Below, piece by piece: positions 1 to 12,390 of a stretch of DNA of 64,000 nt. Each line of letters begins with the position of its first letter. The stretch's first letter is position 1. The stretch spans positions 14,715,299 through 14,779,298 of the forward strand of contig BSYO01000009.1 of NCBI GenBank assembly GCA_033239525.1, written 5' to 3'. Source of the stretch: Nepenthes gracilis (taxonomy: Eukaryota > Streptophyta > Magnoliopsida > Caryophyllales > Nepenthaceae). Under the pieces are notes generated by a model. The model did no database searches, was not told the DNA's origin, and was given only the letters and a program-made list of their open reading frames with translations. The position numbers and the translations under genes were made by a program.

Positions 1-1135
1 AACTAATATCAAAATTATCTAGATAGAGGTCCGAGGTACTACATTTAGACACTCCCTGAACAACTTGTCATAAATCTCCTATAGGTCACAAAACTTATTC
101 TCCAACTTATTTTCAAAGTCATCAGTTTAATCTAATTTTTCTTTTAGATCCTCATCATGTCTACTCATAGAGTTCATGAAAACCATGTAATGGACCTCAC
201 TTTCTTCTGTACATCTTTTACTTTCCTCCGCTTCATCGTGGTCAATGTAGTAGCATAGCTTGTCGTAATTGACATTTGAAATTTAGGCATTAAGTTCGAA
301 TAAACATAAAACTATGACATGCATGACATTAAACTTCTTAAGATTTTTTTTTTTATTTTTAAATGTTTTTAATCTTTTAATTTCTTGTTTATCATTCTTG
401 TCACTTTTAGGGGATATTGAATTTCCTTTTTGTTTATTAGAAGGGTTTTCAATATTCTTCAAAAATTTTTTGAAATTTTTTTTTATAAAAAGGAAAAAAT
501 CTTTATTGTTGGGGAATTCTTCATCGGATTCATTTTGAATTTCCTCGTTGACAAACTAAAAGGCAATGGATTTATTTTTCTTTGCTTGTGGGAGTGTGTA
601 TTCATAGATTTGCAATGATTCAATACATTCTTTTATTTTTACTTTGTCAAGATATTTACTTTCCTCAATAGTAATAACCTTTAGCCTAAATCACTCAAAT
701 AATGTTCTCAAGACTTTATGAACGATCTGATTTTTAAGAATTCTTCCACCAATGTTGAATGTGAAATTTACAATGTCATTTAACAAGTTGTAAAATTCAT
801 CAAAGGTTTTATCTCCTTTTATTCTAATTTCTTAAAATCTAATAAGAAGCATATACAATTTTGAGTTTTTAACTATTTTAATTCCTTTATGTGTGATTTC
901 AAATATCTCCCAAGCATTTTTTGAGGTTTTACATATCAAGATATACTGAAATTCCTCAAGAAAAATAGCTATAAAAATAGCATATAACTATTTACTATTC
1001 TAGTTGCATGCATCTTGTTCCTATTTACTCCATATTGACAAAACCCAAGGTTTATTATTGGTTTTACTTTGAGACAAAGTCTACTAGATTGTATGTTTCC
1101 TCACGCTCGTTTATCTATAAATTTTATTAATAATA
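1..1135 (-). pseudogene. Ty1/copia gag remnant (UBN2-type), cut by window edge
   Basis: Read on the minus strand, translations in shifting frames match the gag of SIRE/Tork-like copia elements. In order from high to low coordinates they give the tract ICKTSKNAWEIFEITHKG near 950-880, a segment reading FDEFYNLLNDIVNFTFN near 800-740, VITIEESKYLDKVKIKE near 690-630, ESLQIYEYTLPQAKKNKSIA near 620-560, and an acidic stretch near 250-120. The same blocks occur in the same order in the plus-strand gag at 16.4-17.5 kb, so the two support each other. Many stops and frame changes show it is dead. The zinc knuckle and pol would lie beyond the left edge. Gag would package element RNA in virus-like particles. 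Confidence 0.8.
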
Positions 1136-1238
1136 CTCTTATATAAACCTTTCAATATGCATAATTGTTTTTATAAAAGTCAAAAAGAATAGACAAAGAC
1201 TGATTAGCATGCATCTAAATAAAATCAAGGACAAAGGT

Positions 1239-1254
1239 GAGTCTTTGATACTAA
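1239..1254 (-). other. Primer-binding site of the copia gag remnant
   Basis: The minus strand reads TTAGTATCAAAGACTC, close to the plant copia primer-binding site TTGGTATCAGAGACTC, which pairs with initiator tRNA-Met. It lies just upstream of the gag remnant in the same orientation. The 5' LTR should therefore begin next to it, at about 1256, and extend to higher coordinates. Confidence 0.6.
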
Positions 1255-1255
1255 T

Positions 1256-4200
1256 TGAAAAGGATCAAGTAGTCTCTAATTTCAAAGCATTTAGACCCAT
1301 TTAAATCACAAAAGCAAAATATATTAGAATATATAATATATGTAAACTATTTTCTAATATAGGTATAAATCAAAATAATATTTATAGCAAATAATAGTAC
1401 CAATATAGATATAAATAATAAGAAAATCAACACGTAAATTTTTGATAACGAATGAAAATTCTGATAACTAATAATTATCGAGTAAAATCTTTTGGATTTC
1501 TACTGCTAGTGAAAGTAATATACTAAAAAAGTTAATTTACAATTTGAGTAGTATAAACATACTAAACCTTAACCAACTATTCCAAACTTATAACTCCTAT
1601 TAAGAAACTCTTTGAATTTACTTGTAGCAACGGACACCTTTTAATCTTTATGTTAATATTGTTTTATTTGTTGTAGAATCTTCGCACACTATTGGATCTC
1701 AATATCCACACCACCAATGTTGTGATGAAGGCTTACAAGATGAAACTAGTATGCAATACAACTGAGAAATATAAGAAAAGAAAACCTTGGCAATTAATCT
1801 TAATAGTAAATGTTTGTTTTTCTCAAATGGAGGCAATTCACATTTATCAATAAGAGCTTTAAGAGATGGTTGCTGCTATTCTCAATTTTTCTTGTCACTT
1901 AAATGTTTGAAAATAAGATATTTATAGAGAAGTTAAAAATTAGGTAAAAATATGCAACCATTTAGAAAACAATTTTCTAACGCATGTGCACCACATTGGT
2001 GTACTTTAGATGTAGAAAGTTTAGCAAAGGGGTCTGAGCCCTAGTGCATGTACATCTATCAAGCGCATATCAAGTATAAATAATCTAGATAAACGTTTAT
2101 GCACGGCTCGAATGCACATCAAGCTTGGGTATTTTGGTTAAATGGTATCTCGAACACACCACAGGCGTGGAAATTCTAGATAAACGACACTCATATGCTT
2201 CTCTGACACATATCAAGTGTGAAAATTCTAGACAAAATACACACATGCATTTGCTAGACACAAGTCAAACGTGGATATTAGGAGATTGCGCATTTGCTAA
2301 CAACACGCGTGTATCTAGCACTAGTTTTCACCAATATGTGAAAATTATTTAAAATACCTATTACCCAATTACATAATATACCGATACAGAATATTTTTAG
2401 CATTAATCACAAAAATTTCAAATTAATAATTATAGCAATCAAAGTTACGTTCTTCTATTATCGAAAAAAATTATCAAAATGTCCTCTAAATGTATTCATG
2501 AATTTGACACATCCAAGCTCTTTGAAAAATCAATTTGTTCTCAATTGCAAATTATCAGCTTTGAAGGACTTTGTCTACTCATTTATTTTCTTAATTAATA
2601 ACCTCTACTGGTCTTGGATCTCAATAGTCCAAAATGAAGCATTGGAATATTATAATACTTATGAGTATTTGAAGTAATATTGGGGCGCCTAAGATGCGTC
2701 TAAAAGGCACTCATGTGCATTGCACTCATGTGCCATTGCTAGTAGTTCTTCAAAATCCTTTAAACTTGATGCACACACTCGTACTTAGTTTGTTGCTGTT
2801 GTTCACGCCTAACATGCGTTTATCGGGCACACATGCACTGGCATGTATATAAGTATCATGATGAGATTTTATAGCATATTTTTGAAAGCAAAAATATAAA
2901 GAGCGCTCCAAAGAATAAAGGAAAGAGAGGAAAAAAAAAAAGAAAAATAATTTTAGTATCCGGTTGAGATTTAATTCGAATTTTATTCTTCGCTAAATTC
3001 AAATATATTTCTTTAATCTTGATTTCAAGCTATACTATCGATTAGTTGCTCTTTTTTCTTTTTTTTTTGTCGTCTTTTCTCTCGTGTAGTTGCTAAATAT
3101 GTTAGAGCTTTATTTCAATTGGTTGTTTACTCGAGTTATTATGGAAGATTCTTGAAGAGAGTTATTTATAGTCAAACACTTTATATTGGATTTATTTAAA
3201 GGTTGTTTCCTTTAGTTGATAAAGGTTTTTCACATTAAATATTATTATACAACTTATGTGCTTAGTTGCGTATTTTATTTCTGATACTTTTATGGGGTTT
3301 GAGGGTTAACAACTGACAAAAGATCTATGGAATTGTTTTTGCTTTGGTATTGTGCATGTCCTCCGGATCCCACCCCTACCAATCAGTTACAATTCAACTA
3401 ATTGACAGCCAATTCCGTCCATAAGACAAGCTAGTGATTGGTTGCTTCATGGATCACGCGAATTGCTGATTAGGATTTCATGTGGGCAGATTACTGAAGA
3501 ATTCAGAGGTCTGCACTTGGATTGCTTAGCTTGATCATTGATCACACAGATTGCCACATTGCTATAACGCGGAGTGAATTAATTCATGCCGATGCCGAAA
3601 TACTGAGTTCCACTTACTGAAAGGATAAATTGTGCGTGTTGCTCTGACTTAATGTACTGTTGGTTGTTCTAGCTTAGACACACGTTCGCTTCGGCCTTCA
3701 TGAGTTGCTAACATATTACTCGGCAGATCATAGAAGGGCTCACGTCGGAGCAGTAAGCTCCAGCACTAGCTTGAGAAATAAGCAAAACTTCATAACAGTA
3801 GCCTAAAGAGGAGAGGTGCGAGAAGGGGACAACACCAATAAGATGAAGTAGAACACAACATATTAATCCAGCAAAAAAACCAGTCCAGCAGAAGACTTGG
3901 GCAGGGAATGGAGTAGAGACAGTGACAGAAGAAAAAGCTCCATATACGCAGAGGGGTGAACACCAGAAAAACACAATTCAAAAACACAACGCTCTTTCAA
4001 GTCGGGAGCTCATCAAAATAAAATCCATAATTCGAAGTACAACGAGGCAGAAAAAAAAAGAGAATATTGAATTAAGTAAGAAGCATTAATAAAGGATTTT
4101 TTTTCCTATCTCAATTTTTTTCATTCATGATTTTTTTCATTCTTTTTTTGCGAAATAATTTCCAAATGCACCCACGGAAGGGAACACAATTAAAGCCGAA

Positions 4201-5024
4201 GGGATGCCCAACGGAAAGAGAGAGGGCACATCCAAAGGAAAGCGAGATGAGGCGGCCAAACAATGGCAACACTGTGAACCACCACAGCAGGCAAATTTCA
4301 TCACAAACATAATCCTTGCAAACGCAAGAATCATTTTTTTGTTCTCTCTCATTTTTATTTTTACTTTTATTTTTATTTTTTATTTTTGTTAATACCAGAC
4401 AAGTCCACCGGAAAATCATACGACAAAAATGAGTTAGCTGGACACCTCCAATAACTTTAGCAAAGATATGCCAAGGGAAGATCATGGTATCTAATACAGC
4501 TTCTATTATTAGGTGAAGGGAAAATTTTGAGGGAAATAATCTTACTAAAGATGACTAAGGAGAGGGAAGCCATAATGATGAGGGGTGCACTTGGGGGCTC
4601 TCTCGAACAGAGTCCTACTTCTTGTACACCAAGGAAATATATTGAATCAGCAAGAGCAAGCCTACAAACTATAGATTTGACATTCGATTTTTTTTTTTTT
4701 TTTAAATTTCAGAGTCGTCATCTAATGATATCTAATCAACAAGAGCAAGACCAATGAAATCTAATGTAATGTATATATGATGCCAGATAGCCCTAGAAAA
4801 GGGACAAAAGAAAGGGAAGGTCATGAGATTTTAGGCAAGAAGAGTAAATGACACACATCTATGAGAAGTGAAGCTCACGGAACCTCTTGATACGAACTAA
4901 AGTGCTGGATGACTCCGGATATTGGGCTAAATGATCAAAAAGTGCAAACCTTTAGACCAAAGGAGGAAGAGCCACAACACACGCTCTTAGTGGTTTAAAA
5001 ATCGTATGGGCTGAGAAAAAGGAA
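1256..5024. other. Region without recognisable gene; probable LTR of the leftmost copia element at its start
   Basis: The first several hundred bases should be the 5' LTR of the minus-strand copia remnant, judged only from the primer-binding site at its edge; no second LTR copy is in the window to fix the far end. The stretch 2000-2870 contains loosely repeated short phrases built around GCATGTG/CACATGC. From 3350 to 5000 the sequence is less AT-rich and looks low-copy, with a minus-strand open frame of 124 codons (4111-4485) and one of 88 (3708-3974). Neither resembles a known domain and both are rich in low-complexity residues, so I do not call genes. A T-rich ATTTTT-type run lies at 4335-4388. 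Confidence 0.4.
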
Positions 5025-6200
5025 TGTCATGGCCCAGATTTTTAACATAAAATAAGGCCCCAAAAGACACTATATAGAACTTTATGGTTGAATTTTCAAC
5101 ATTATATAAATATATACGTATTAAAATATGGTTAAATTCACTTCAATTTGACATCTAATTTCTTACACATTCAACCACACAAATTTAGCAATACATAAGT
5201 CCAATGAAATATACAGCTCCACAGCCATGCTATATCGAGCAATACATATATGCTAAAATTGTTTCCTTCAACATCATCAAAATACATAAATAGTATCTTC
5301 TTTGAATAAGACCCTCTAACAATGAATCCCTATTAGTTCAAAACTCACAAAAAGTGTAAGCCTACTAATTTAAAAGGGTAACAATAAATTATGAGTTAAA
5401 AGTTTAATAAGCAAATATAAGATATAAAAATAAATGTGAATTATCAAAATTGTACAAAAGAAATAACTAATTAAATTTTATTGATAAATCTCACCGGCTA
5501 TAGTAAATATATGAAGGTCAGTTTATATACTTTATTTCATAAATATGAGTCATGCTTAACTATTTAAAATCTTAAATAAATTATCCATATATTATTTATA
5601 TAGACAAAACATTATCCATTATTATAACCTATGCATGTGCCTTCATTTGATACTATATCTTTTTAATATATTTTTGACATATCATAATATATATCTTTAT
5701 CAATTTTTTATAATATTTTATTTTTAAAAAAACATATAAAAATCTCTACAAAATTTGTATATTTCTTTTTAAAATTTGAAAGCCGAAGGCTTATTTATCA
5801 AGTTCTTACAAAATAAAAGACATAGAAAAATGATATTCTTCAACAACTTAATACTGTTTATAATTCATCTTTAAATTTCAACATCTTATAAATATAGAGT
5901 ATATATTTTAAAGTCTGAGAATATTTATAATAGAAAATCATATTTGTAAGTTAAATATCAAAATGAATATGAATGAATACTTGAATGAAACATAAAAATA
6001 TAGAATCTCAGATTTTTGACAATCAGAATAAAGAAAATTCAAAAATTGTAGCAAAAGAATGAATAATTATGCTTAAAATTTACTTACATTGGCTTAATTT
6101 TCGATAATCCTTCAAAATTTGGCTCCAAGATCTCTTTTTTTTTTTTTTCTCTCTTCTTCACTTCTCCTTCTCTTTCTTCTTTCATGAATTTCAAAAAAAT
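5025..6200 (-). repeat. Candidate LTR fragment of a gypsy-type element
   Basis: It begins TGTCATGGCCC, like the LTR edges beginning TGTCACGGACC at 41,067, and ends near a CT-rich tract (6131-6182) resembling the CT-rich block that marks the large LTR family further right. Between these ends there is only very AT-rich sequence with loose similarity to that family (for example a phrase like 'aagcctactaa' in place of 'agtaggcctta'). No partner LTR or target duplication was found, so this is tentative. Confidence 0.3.
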
Positions 6201-6769
6201 ATGCCAAAAAAAAAAAAGGCTAAAACTTTCAATAAACATAGACTAATACAGATGCAGTAGACACAAATTCCCCTAATTTGTGTCCTCCTATACAATTTGT
6301 TATATCTACATGCAAATGCTTCCTTCCATTATAGCAACATGCACCCATCAAGTATGAATGCTAAGTTCAATCTATGCCACAAGTTCCCCTCAAATGTATA
6401 AGAACAGGAACAAATGAGCATGAATGCTTATCATGCATGCATCAAACACAAAGATATGTCAAACAAGCTCATAGCAACTCGTCCACTCGTCAAGCTTCAA
6501 CCCTACTATTGAGAATGCACAAGTTATCTTTCTTATGCTTCTCAAGTACAACCTATACTGTTATTGGCACTCATACATCCTATCAGATGCCAAATATAAT
6601 ATTATAACATTTATGACCTCACCTGAGCTTATAAATATCATTAATAAATTACTTGATTATTTTAATTTAATATCATCTTTTGAATTATTATTTGAATCTT
6701 ACAAGGAGAATCCTCTCAGATCTACCACCCATAAATAGCTCCTACTTACAAGAAGACACCAATGAAAAC

Positions 6770-7270
6770 TATCTAAACAAATACTTTAAATTTTCTTAAA
6801 GCTCCAAGAGGTAGACCGCCAGATTTTGATGGTCCAAAAAAACCTCTCTAATTCAATTCACCTAGACTTAGAGAACCAAAATGTAATTGTGAACACAAGA
6901 AAGATGGTGTAGTAGGTGCTTAGTAATAATAACTTTATTCCAACTAAAAAGGTTATTGAATCTTAGCCCACCTTCCTATTCAAATAGTACAAATATCTTT
7001 CCAAACAAACTTAACTGTATGTTTTTCATTCTGGAGACCCATGCCAAAAGAAGTTTCTAAGCTTTCCATCAATCAACCCAATAAAAACTTTAGGAGGAGC
7101 ATAAATGAATACCAAAATATGATGTTGGAACAGAAGTTAGAAGAAATGAGCTGAAACCTATCTCCAAAGGATCGAAGAAACCATACAAAGGGTAGTTTTA
7201 TCGACTAGGGCATTACAATCAAAAGTGGAAAGTCTAAAAGTGATGATGGGAATGCCAGGGTATCAAATCG
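6770..7270 (-). pseudogene. LINE (L1-type) ORF2 fragment, thumb region after the reverse transcriptase
   Basis: Minus-strand translations in shifting frames match the conserved stretch of plant L1-type ORF2 downstream of the polymerase domain. Visible pieces are LRNFFWHGSPE near 7060-7030, then KIFVLFE, EGGLRFNNLFSWNKVIITKH near 6970-6910, and upstream a segment comparable to the usual LSYAGR/QLI..VL block near 7180. The equivalent of this block also occurs in the longer LINE remnant at 8.1-9.6 kb, so it is a second, separate LINE copy or an internal repeat. It is heavily frameshifted and dead. Confidence 0.6.
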
Positions 7271-8099
7271 GAAAAAAATCAAGAAGAAAATCATTGAAAT
7301 CAAAAGACTCTCAGTAAGATTGAGGTCCTACGAGATGATTTCAATTAAAAATCTTTCACAGCACTATCCTCAGTTTTTTCCTCCATCTAGCTTTTAAGTA
7401 CAAAACTCAATAACCATTCTTGTTGATTCTATTATGTACTCAACGTTTTCTATTCACCAACCACACATCTTCTATGCCCTCGAAAGTAATATTACTGGCT
7501 CTTCTTTTCTTGTGAAGTGTCAACTATGTTCCTCTATATTTCTAATACAAATTAACTTAAAGTATCTACTATGATTAACCACGAGAATACTTAGTCAGCT
7601 CATTTTTTGGTGAGTGAGTAAAATCTATTAGTGATCAGAATTTTTTTGCACATGAAAGTTTTTAGCCAAAACAGGATGAGACAAAACTACAAACTCTCAC
7701 CTAACAAAAATCCACAATAGCAACAACCATGATAACCTAGTAACCAAACAGATAGACTTCCTCGAAGTAAATGAGAACCAGCAAACAAAATAAGAAATAT
7801 AATAACATGACTAAAGCCAAATGCACTAGAAAGTACAGCATAAACCCACTAAGCTCAATTCTATTTTGGCAATACTTCATTTCTAAGAAATCTAATATCA
7901 AATGGATAGCCATAGTATAATTATTTAGATTATTTTTTTCAAATAGACGTTTGTTTCATTCCTCCCAAAAAAAAATAAGTTATAGTCATTAAAGTAAACC
8001 GAATCACTTAATTGTTAAATACTTTACCTTTCTATAAAATCGTCGCTTACTAGATAGCTCTATTCTAGTTCTCACAAGGACAAAAGCTCCCAATTCTAC

Positions 8100-9601
8100 T
8101 ATTAATAACATCTAATATACATTTGGTAAATTTTCATTTAAAGAACATATAAGTAATTCAGAAGCATTATCAAAGAAAATACTTCTTGAGGGAATATGAA
8201 GAAAATTCAGCCTATCTATTGCATCCAAGTGATCTATAGTAGCTAACCAAAGAATAAAAGTATGAGAGGAATGATAGTTAGGGTCCTAAATAAAAGGTGC
8301 CAAATTGACTTTTAAATGCCCAGATTTGACTATTCTCTATGCTATTTTGACAAAGAATCTAGCATGATTATCCAACGTTTAAATAATAGAGTTTGACGAA
8401 TCCAGATCAGGACCATAATTAGGTGACATCGTAAGAAAGGAAGCCACAGCTACACAGGTACACTTATACTATCTCCATCTATTACCGAAAATGACAACCC
8501 TGTCATCCCAAGGAAGGCCAAACCCCAATGTAATATGATCAAAAAAAGAGATGGTAAGGATCCCAAGAAGATGCCACCAATCCGTAGGTCCTTCTCACTG
8601 CCTACCAAGTGCCACCTGAATGGTCTCAAATAATATCATAAATAAATGATCTTATGTAAACTCCATGACACAAATTGTAGAATTTTAATCGTCTAAATAC
8701 ACTAATCTTTAATACAATACCTTCTCATCTAGTTTACCCAAGTAAAATTATTAGCACTAGTGAGAAGCCTCCATTGTTGTCCAGCAAGAAGTGGTTTATT
8801 TTAAGCATAAATATTCATAATATCCAAGCCCTGTTCCTCTTTAGGTCTTTAAGTGACATCTCAAGCAACCTCAATAGAGGCACTGTCAGAGTCAAGCCCA
8901 TGCCATGGAAAATACCAGAGAATTCTGCCAATGCCTTTCAAAATGTCTTTAGGAAAGATTAAAATAGGAAAGCAGTATCCGTGGATGTTAGATAAGATGG
9001 AACATATAAGTTAAAGTTTATCCAAAGGAGAGTCATCTTTTTTCATAACCTGACTAGAAATCTAGTCAATAAGGACCTGGCAATCAGAAGCAGAAAGACA
9101 GGTTAAAATAAGCAAAATACCAAGATGTCTAATCGAAAGAGTCCCTCTTTAAAGTTACTAACCTCCAAGACATATTTTCACCATGCATTGGTCACCAGAG
9201 TGAATAAACATTCACTTTTCTCCGTCTTAGGGACATGGATGAAAAGCACTGAAAGTTAGAAAGGCACTTGGAAGGAATAGAGATCAAAGCTTGGTCAGTT
9301 TCACGGATTTGCAAAAACTAACATAACCGTTTAAACATCTTTACATTTTCATTGAAATTTGAACTCAAGATTGCTTAACATCTGAACTTTTATCATGACA
9401 AACATAAATTCCATACAAAAAACAAAATATGAGGAGATAGAGGATCACCTTAACAAAGCTCTCTTCTCCCTTTGAAGAAGCTGGAGGAGACCCCACTAAC
9501 CGAGATGGAAAACATTGTTGTGGTTGGGTATTGCTCAAATCGGCCCTATAAAAGTAGACAACAATCCCATAAGATTCAAGGAAGACAAGCTGAAGCCTCA
9601 T
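8100..9601 (-). pseudogene. LINE (L1-type) ORF2 remnant: reverse transcriptase and downstream region
   Basis: On the minus strand, from high to low coordinates, I see the conserved RT phrase GDPLSPHILF near 9450-9425, a KFHWKCKDV-like segment and then HVPKTEKSECLFTLV near 9235-9190 (matching the F.HPKCK...FADDL and KSE regions of plant LINEs), a degraded RYLGVPL-type block near 9080, LLEMSLKDLKRNRA near 8860-8820, and near 8280 LAPFI followed by HTFILWLATIDHLDAIDRL, matching the plant LINE motif of the form HSFI.WLA...L.T.DRL. Reading frames change and stops are frequent. The FADDL catalytic motif itself is mutated. No poly-A tail or target duplication could be assigned. Confidence 0.7.
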
Positions 9602-9886
9602 TCAATCAAATCTTAGACTTTCATGACATTGACTTTTAAATTTAGAAGATTTATTTAAATGATAATTTTGAAGTAATTTATGAACCAATAAAATATTATT
9701 ACAAATATACACCCCTCCACTAAATCCATTTAAATAGGGCAAAATAACATTGTTCACGATTATTTGTTTAGATTTGTCAAAAATACTATTATCCTTTCTT
9801 TTTGCACTAGCCCATGTTCTTATTGATCATTTTAATGATTCTAAAGCATTCATAGTTGTAGAATTACTATCGCCGACAAGTTAGTA

Positions 9887-9985
9887 GATAAGCTTTAAGG
9901 TTAAGGTTTCACTCTGGTATAGTGAGTGTATAGTTTGTCACTCTGGTATGTTAAGGTTTCAATATTCATAGATAAGCTTTAAGAT
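9887..9985 (+). repeat. Small compound direct repeat
   Basis: Three short phrases each occur twice within about 100 bases: GATAAGCTTTAAG, TTAAGGTTTCA and TCACTCTGGTAT. They are arranged so that the second set partly repeats the first. It looks like local slippage or template switching, with no coding content. Confidence 0.5.
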
Positions 9986-10302
9986 TCTAAATGATATACA
10001 TGCGATTAGCGTAAGACAACTTCACTAATTCATTATCTCGTGGGTCTAAATTCTAGTTAATTATTTGTAAATCTTGTAAACATTAAATAAAAGTAGCTAG
10101 TTAACCTTTGTACTTTTTTTTTTTTTCCCATAGTAATGTATGCATAATATATAATTTCGTCATACCAAATGAGACTCAAGGTTACTATTATAATTAGTGA
10201 TTGTAAACAAAAGTAAAATAACAATCTTTTATTTTGCTTTGCTTGCAGAATTCTAAGGCATCGAGAGAAGACAATATAAATGCTGAATTAATTAATTAAG
10301 GA

Positions 10303-10322
10303 ATATATATATATATATATAT
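10303..10322. repeat. (AT)n microsatellite
   Basis: About ten AT units in a row, followed by TGTGG. Likely polymorphic; no gene association seen. Confidence 0.9.
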
Positions 10323-10507
10323 GTGGTTAAGGGAAAAAAAAAAAAGATTCCTGGCTATAGCGGCCCATATATGACATATATCTCATGCAGGTTGCCAACA
10401 TAGGCCTGTTTTTCATCAGTGTTGTGCTATCAAGATGAGGTACCCTCCATATATTCCGAAAGTGGTGTCCTTGAAAAATAATAATAATAACTAAATAGGC
10501 GACGAAT

Positions 10508-10930
10508 CAAATATTAAAGCCAAACAAAGGGCAAAATTATTTCATATTTACATGTTTGACAGAGTAATTACAGGTCAACAAATATATTAATTACCCAATC
10601 TTTTACATTAATTTCATCGGGATTGATCGAGAGGATTGATTCACATATCGGCCATTTCCGGATTGAAAGCATTCCTGTTGTTGTATTATCTACGTTCAAC
10701 AATGAATGGTACGCACACGAAATATCGCCATAAGCATAAACGCTCTAACCGTAATCAAATATTAAAGCCAAACAAAAGGGCAAAATTATTTCATATTTAC
10801 ATGTTTTAATACATCTCCAATCTTTTACATTAATTTTCGATTGATGGACAAGATGAAAATGACAACAATGAATGGTACGTCCCAACTTTCGTATGGACAA
10901 GATGAAAATGACAACACGTCCCAACTTTCA
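10508..10930 (+). repeat. Local direct duplication, about 248-bp spacing, with a smaller nested duplication
   Basis: A block starting CAAATATTAAAGCCAAACAA at 10,508 recurs at 10,756 with nearly the same 50 bases and then the shared phrase CAATCTTTTACATTAATTT; the second copy lacks about 35 bases. Immediately after, a shorter unit containing GGACAAGATGAAAATGACAA and TCCCAACTTTC is itself repeated (about 10,848 and 10,896). This is in the low-copy island upstream of MIR172 in plus coordinates, so downstream of it in transcription. Confidence 0.7.
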
Positions 10931-12036
10931 CTCTGCCAGTACGTATTAATAGATTTAGAGAGGAGGTGAAATCATTGCTGGATCCATGGTGAATAGCAAA
11001 ATTTGTACGTCTTAGAGGACAGCCAGCCCAGGGAGGTGGCAATGTCAATAAAACGTAAGTACATACTACTGAGCCGAAGGGACCAACTTGCAAGCTGTCT
11101 CATACGGCCGCATCACCGTGATCGGTACTGGGTGGTAAGTTAAAGAGTTCGACTGACATCCCCGAGGATGCACCGGAAAGAAAGATATCTGAACATTGTC
11201 TTCGATCCTTTTTTTTTGGTAAAAAGGATATGTGCATCATCTCCCCAATGACCGATAATGTATGCGTGTATATTTATTTATTTATATTTATATTTAAATA
11301 CTGTCATTAACACCTACTTAGGCTTCATAAAACCCTATTCTCACGAAGACAAACAACGCCACTTGAATTGAGTTTGAAACCCTATTCTAAGGTGCCACTT
11401 TTGCCAAAGGAGAATTATGATGTATTGCAAAACAATCTATTTATAACCAAAATCACATTTAAAAAAGTATTTTTTTTTTAATAAAAGTAAAATTGAGTGA
11501 TTCATAATTATATATTCAAGGTAGGTCAAAGGGTAGTAAATCTGTAATCATATTCCTAATTATTATCATCTTTTGAAAAAACTAGGCGACACTTTTGACC
11601 TTCTCGAACTTGAGAATTTTCACAAGAAGCGAAAATGACTCCTGACACTGGAGGAGGGGGGATCAAAAGGTGTACCTTTAATTGACTCTTAAAAGCTTCT
11701 AGTGAAAAATATCTGCTAATTATAAATTATTTGTAAAAATATTTTCAGGTTGTATTTTTTTAAAAAAAAAAAAACTGTGAATTGAAACTTGTAAAAAAAA
11801 AAAAAAAAAAGAAAGGAAGTTATATTGATCAATAACCAATTTTTAGAAAAAAAAAATTCAGAGAAAGGTCTAATTTTAAATTTTTTATAAAAAAAAAATA
11901 TTTCAAAAGTATACAAGAAAAGATCCTGATCGAGAAGACGAGTCAATGCCCCTTCCCCAATTTCTATTTCCTCCATTAGACTGAAAACCTTACCTTTAGG
12001 GTTAGGTCAATTAATTGAAGCCTCAGTGTTCTTAAG
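10931..12036. other. Low-copy region without recognised gene
   Basis: Moderate GC from 10,930 to 11,210, then AT-rich with several A-runs (11,762-11,810). A minus-strand open frame of 87 codons at 10,830-11,093 spans the local duplication and shows no domain. I see no transposon protein similarity here. It lies 3' of MIR172 in the direction of transcription and could include the end of its primary transcript. Confidence 0.3.
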
Positions 12037-12054
12037 CATCATCATCATCATCAT
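12037..12054. repeat. (CAT)n microsatellite
   Basis: Six CAT units. It lies about 200 bp downstream of the MIR172 stem and would be inside a long primary transcript if one exists. Confidence 0.85.
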
Positions 12055-12279
12055 CTTTGCACAATAATACCAACATATCTTTCATTGTATATCTGCTGCT
12101 GCCGATGTAAAGAGATCTCCGACCAATATTGCATCGCAAAATAAAGGACGTAAACAGGAGAGGGATGGGGAGGCTAACCATATAGGATTACCTTCATCGT
12201 GTTCATCTTCTCTCCGTATCATCCTAATGTTTTTCATGTCTAAGAGCGATCGATTTCCCTGCATAGCCGTCGATTGCCT

Positions 12280-12300
12280 GTGCAGCATCATCAAGATTCG
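12280..12300 (-). ncRNA. miR172: Predicted mature miR172 (3p arm)
   Basis: 21 nt: one C, then the core GAATCTTGATGATGCTGCA, then one C. Known miR172 members usually begin with A, G or U before the core, so the 5' C is unusual; the true 5' end may be shifted. Pairing with the star at 12,370-12,390 leaves 2-nt 3' overhangs at both ends, as expected of Dicer products, with position 1 mismatched (A-C), which favours loading of this strand. Confidence 0.8.
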
Positions 12301-12369
12301 CAACGTACGCCGAATACAGGTAGAATTAACTTATGGATTACCACAATCACGCGCACTCCCTTCATCGTT

Positions 12370-12390
12370 TGTGAATCTTGATGATGCCGC
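12370..12390 (-). ncRNA. miR172*: Predicted miR172* (5p arm)
   Basis: The minus strand reads GCGGCATCATCAAGATTCAC followed by A. This is close to known miR172-5p sequences, which share the CATCATCAAGATTCACA tail. It pairs with the predicted mature strand across 12,282-12,300, with one G-U pair and one terminal mismatch. Confidence 0.8.

Noticed and set aside
4111..4485. Minus-strand frame of 124 codons
   Set aside because: Contains a KNKNKSKNKNE run from an ATTTTT-type repeat and no domain; two other frames overlap it. Not enough to call a gene.
9365..9601. Minus-strand frame of 78 codons as a host gene
   Set aside because: The neighbouring frame carries GDPLSPHILF of a LINE reverse transcriptase; this frame is a shifted reading of the same element.
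12082..12303. Minus-strand frame of 73 codons overlapping the miR172 stem
   Set aside because: It starts with TTG inside the mature miR172 sequence and has no protein similarity; the RNA structure explains the conservation.
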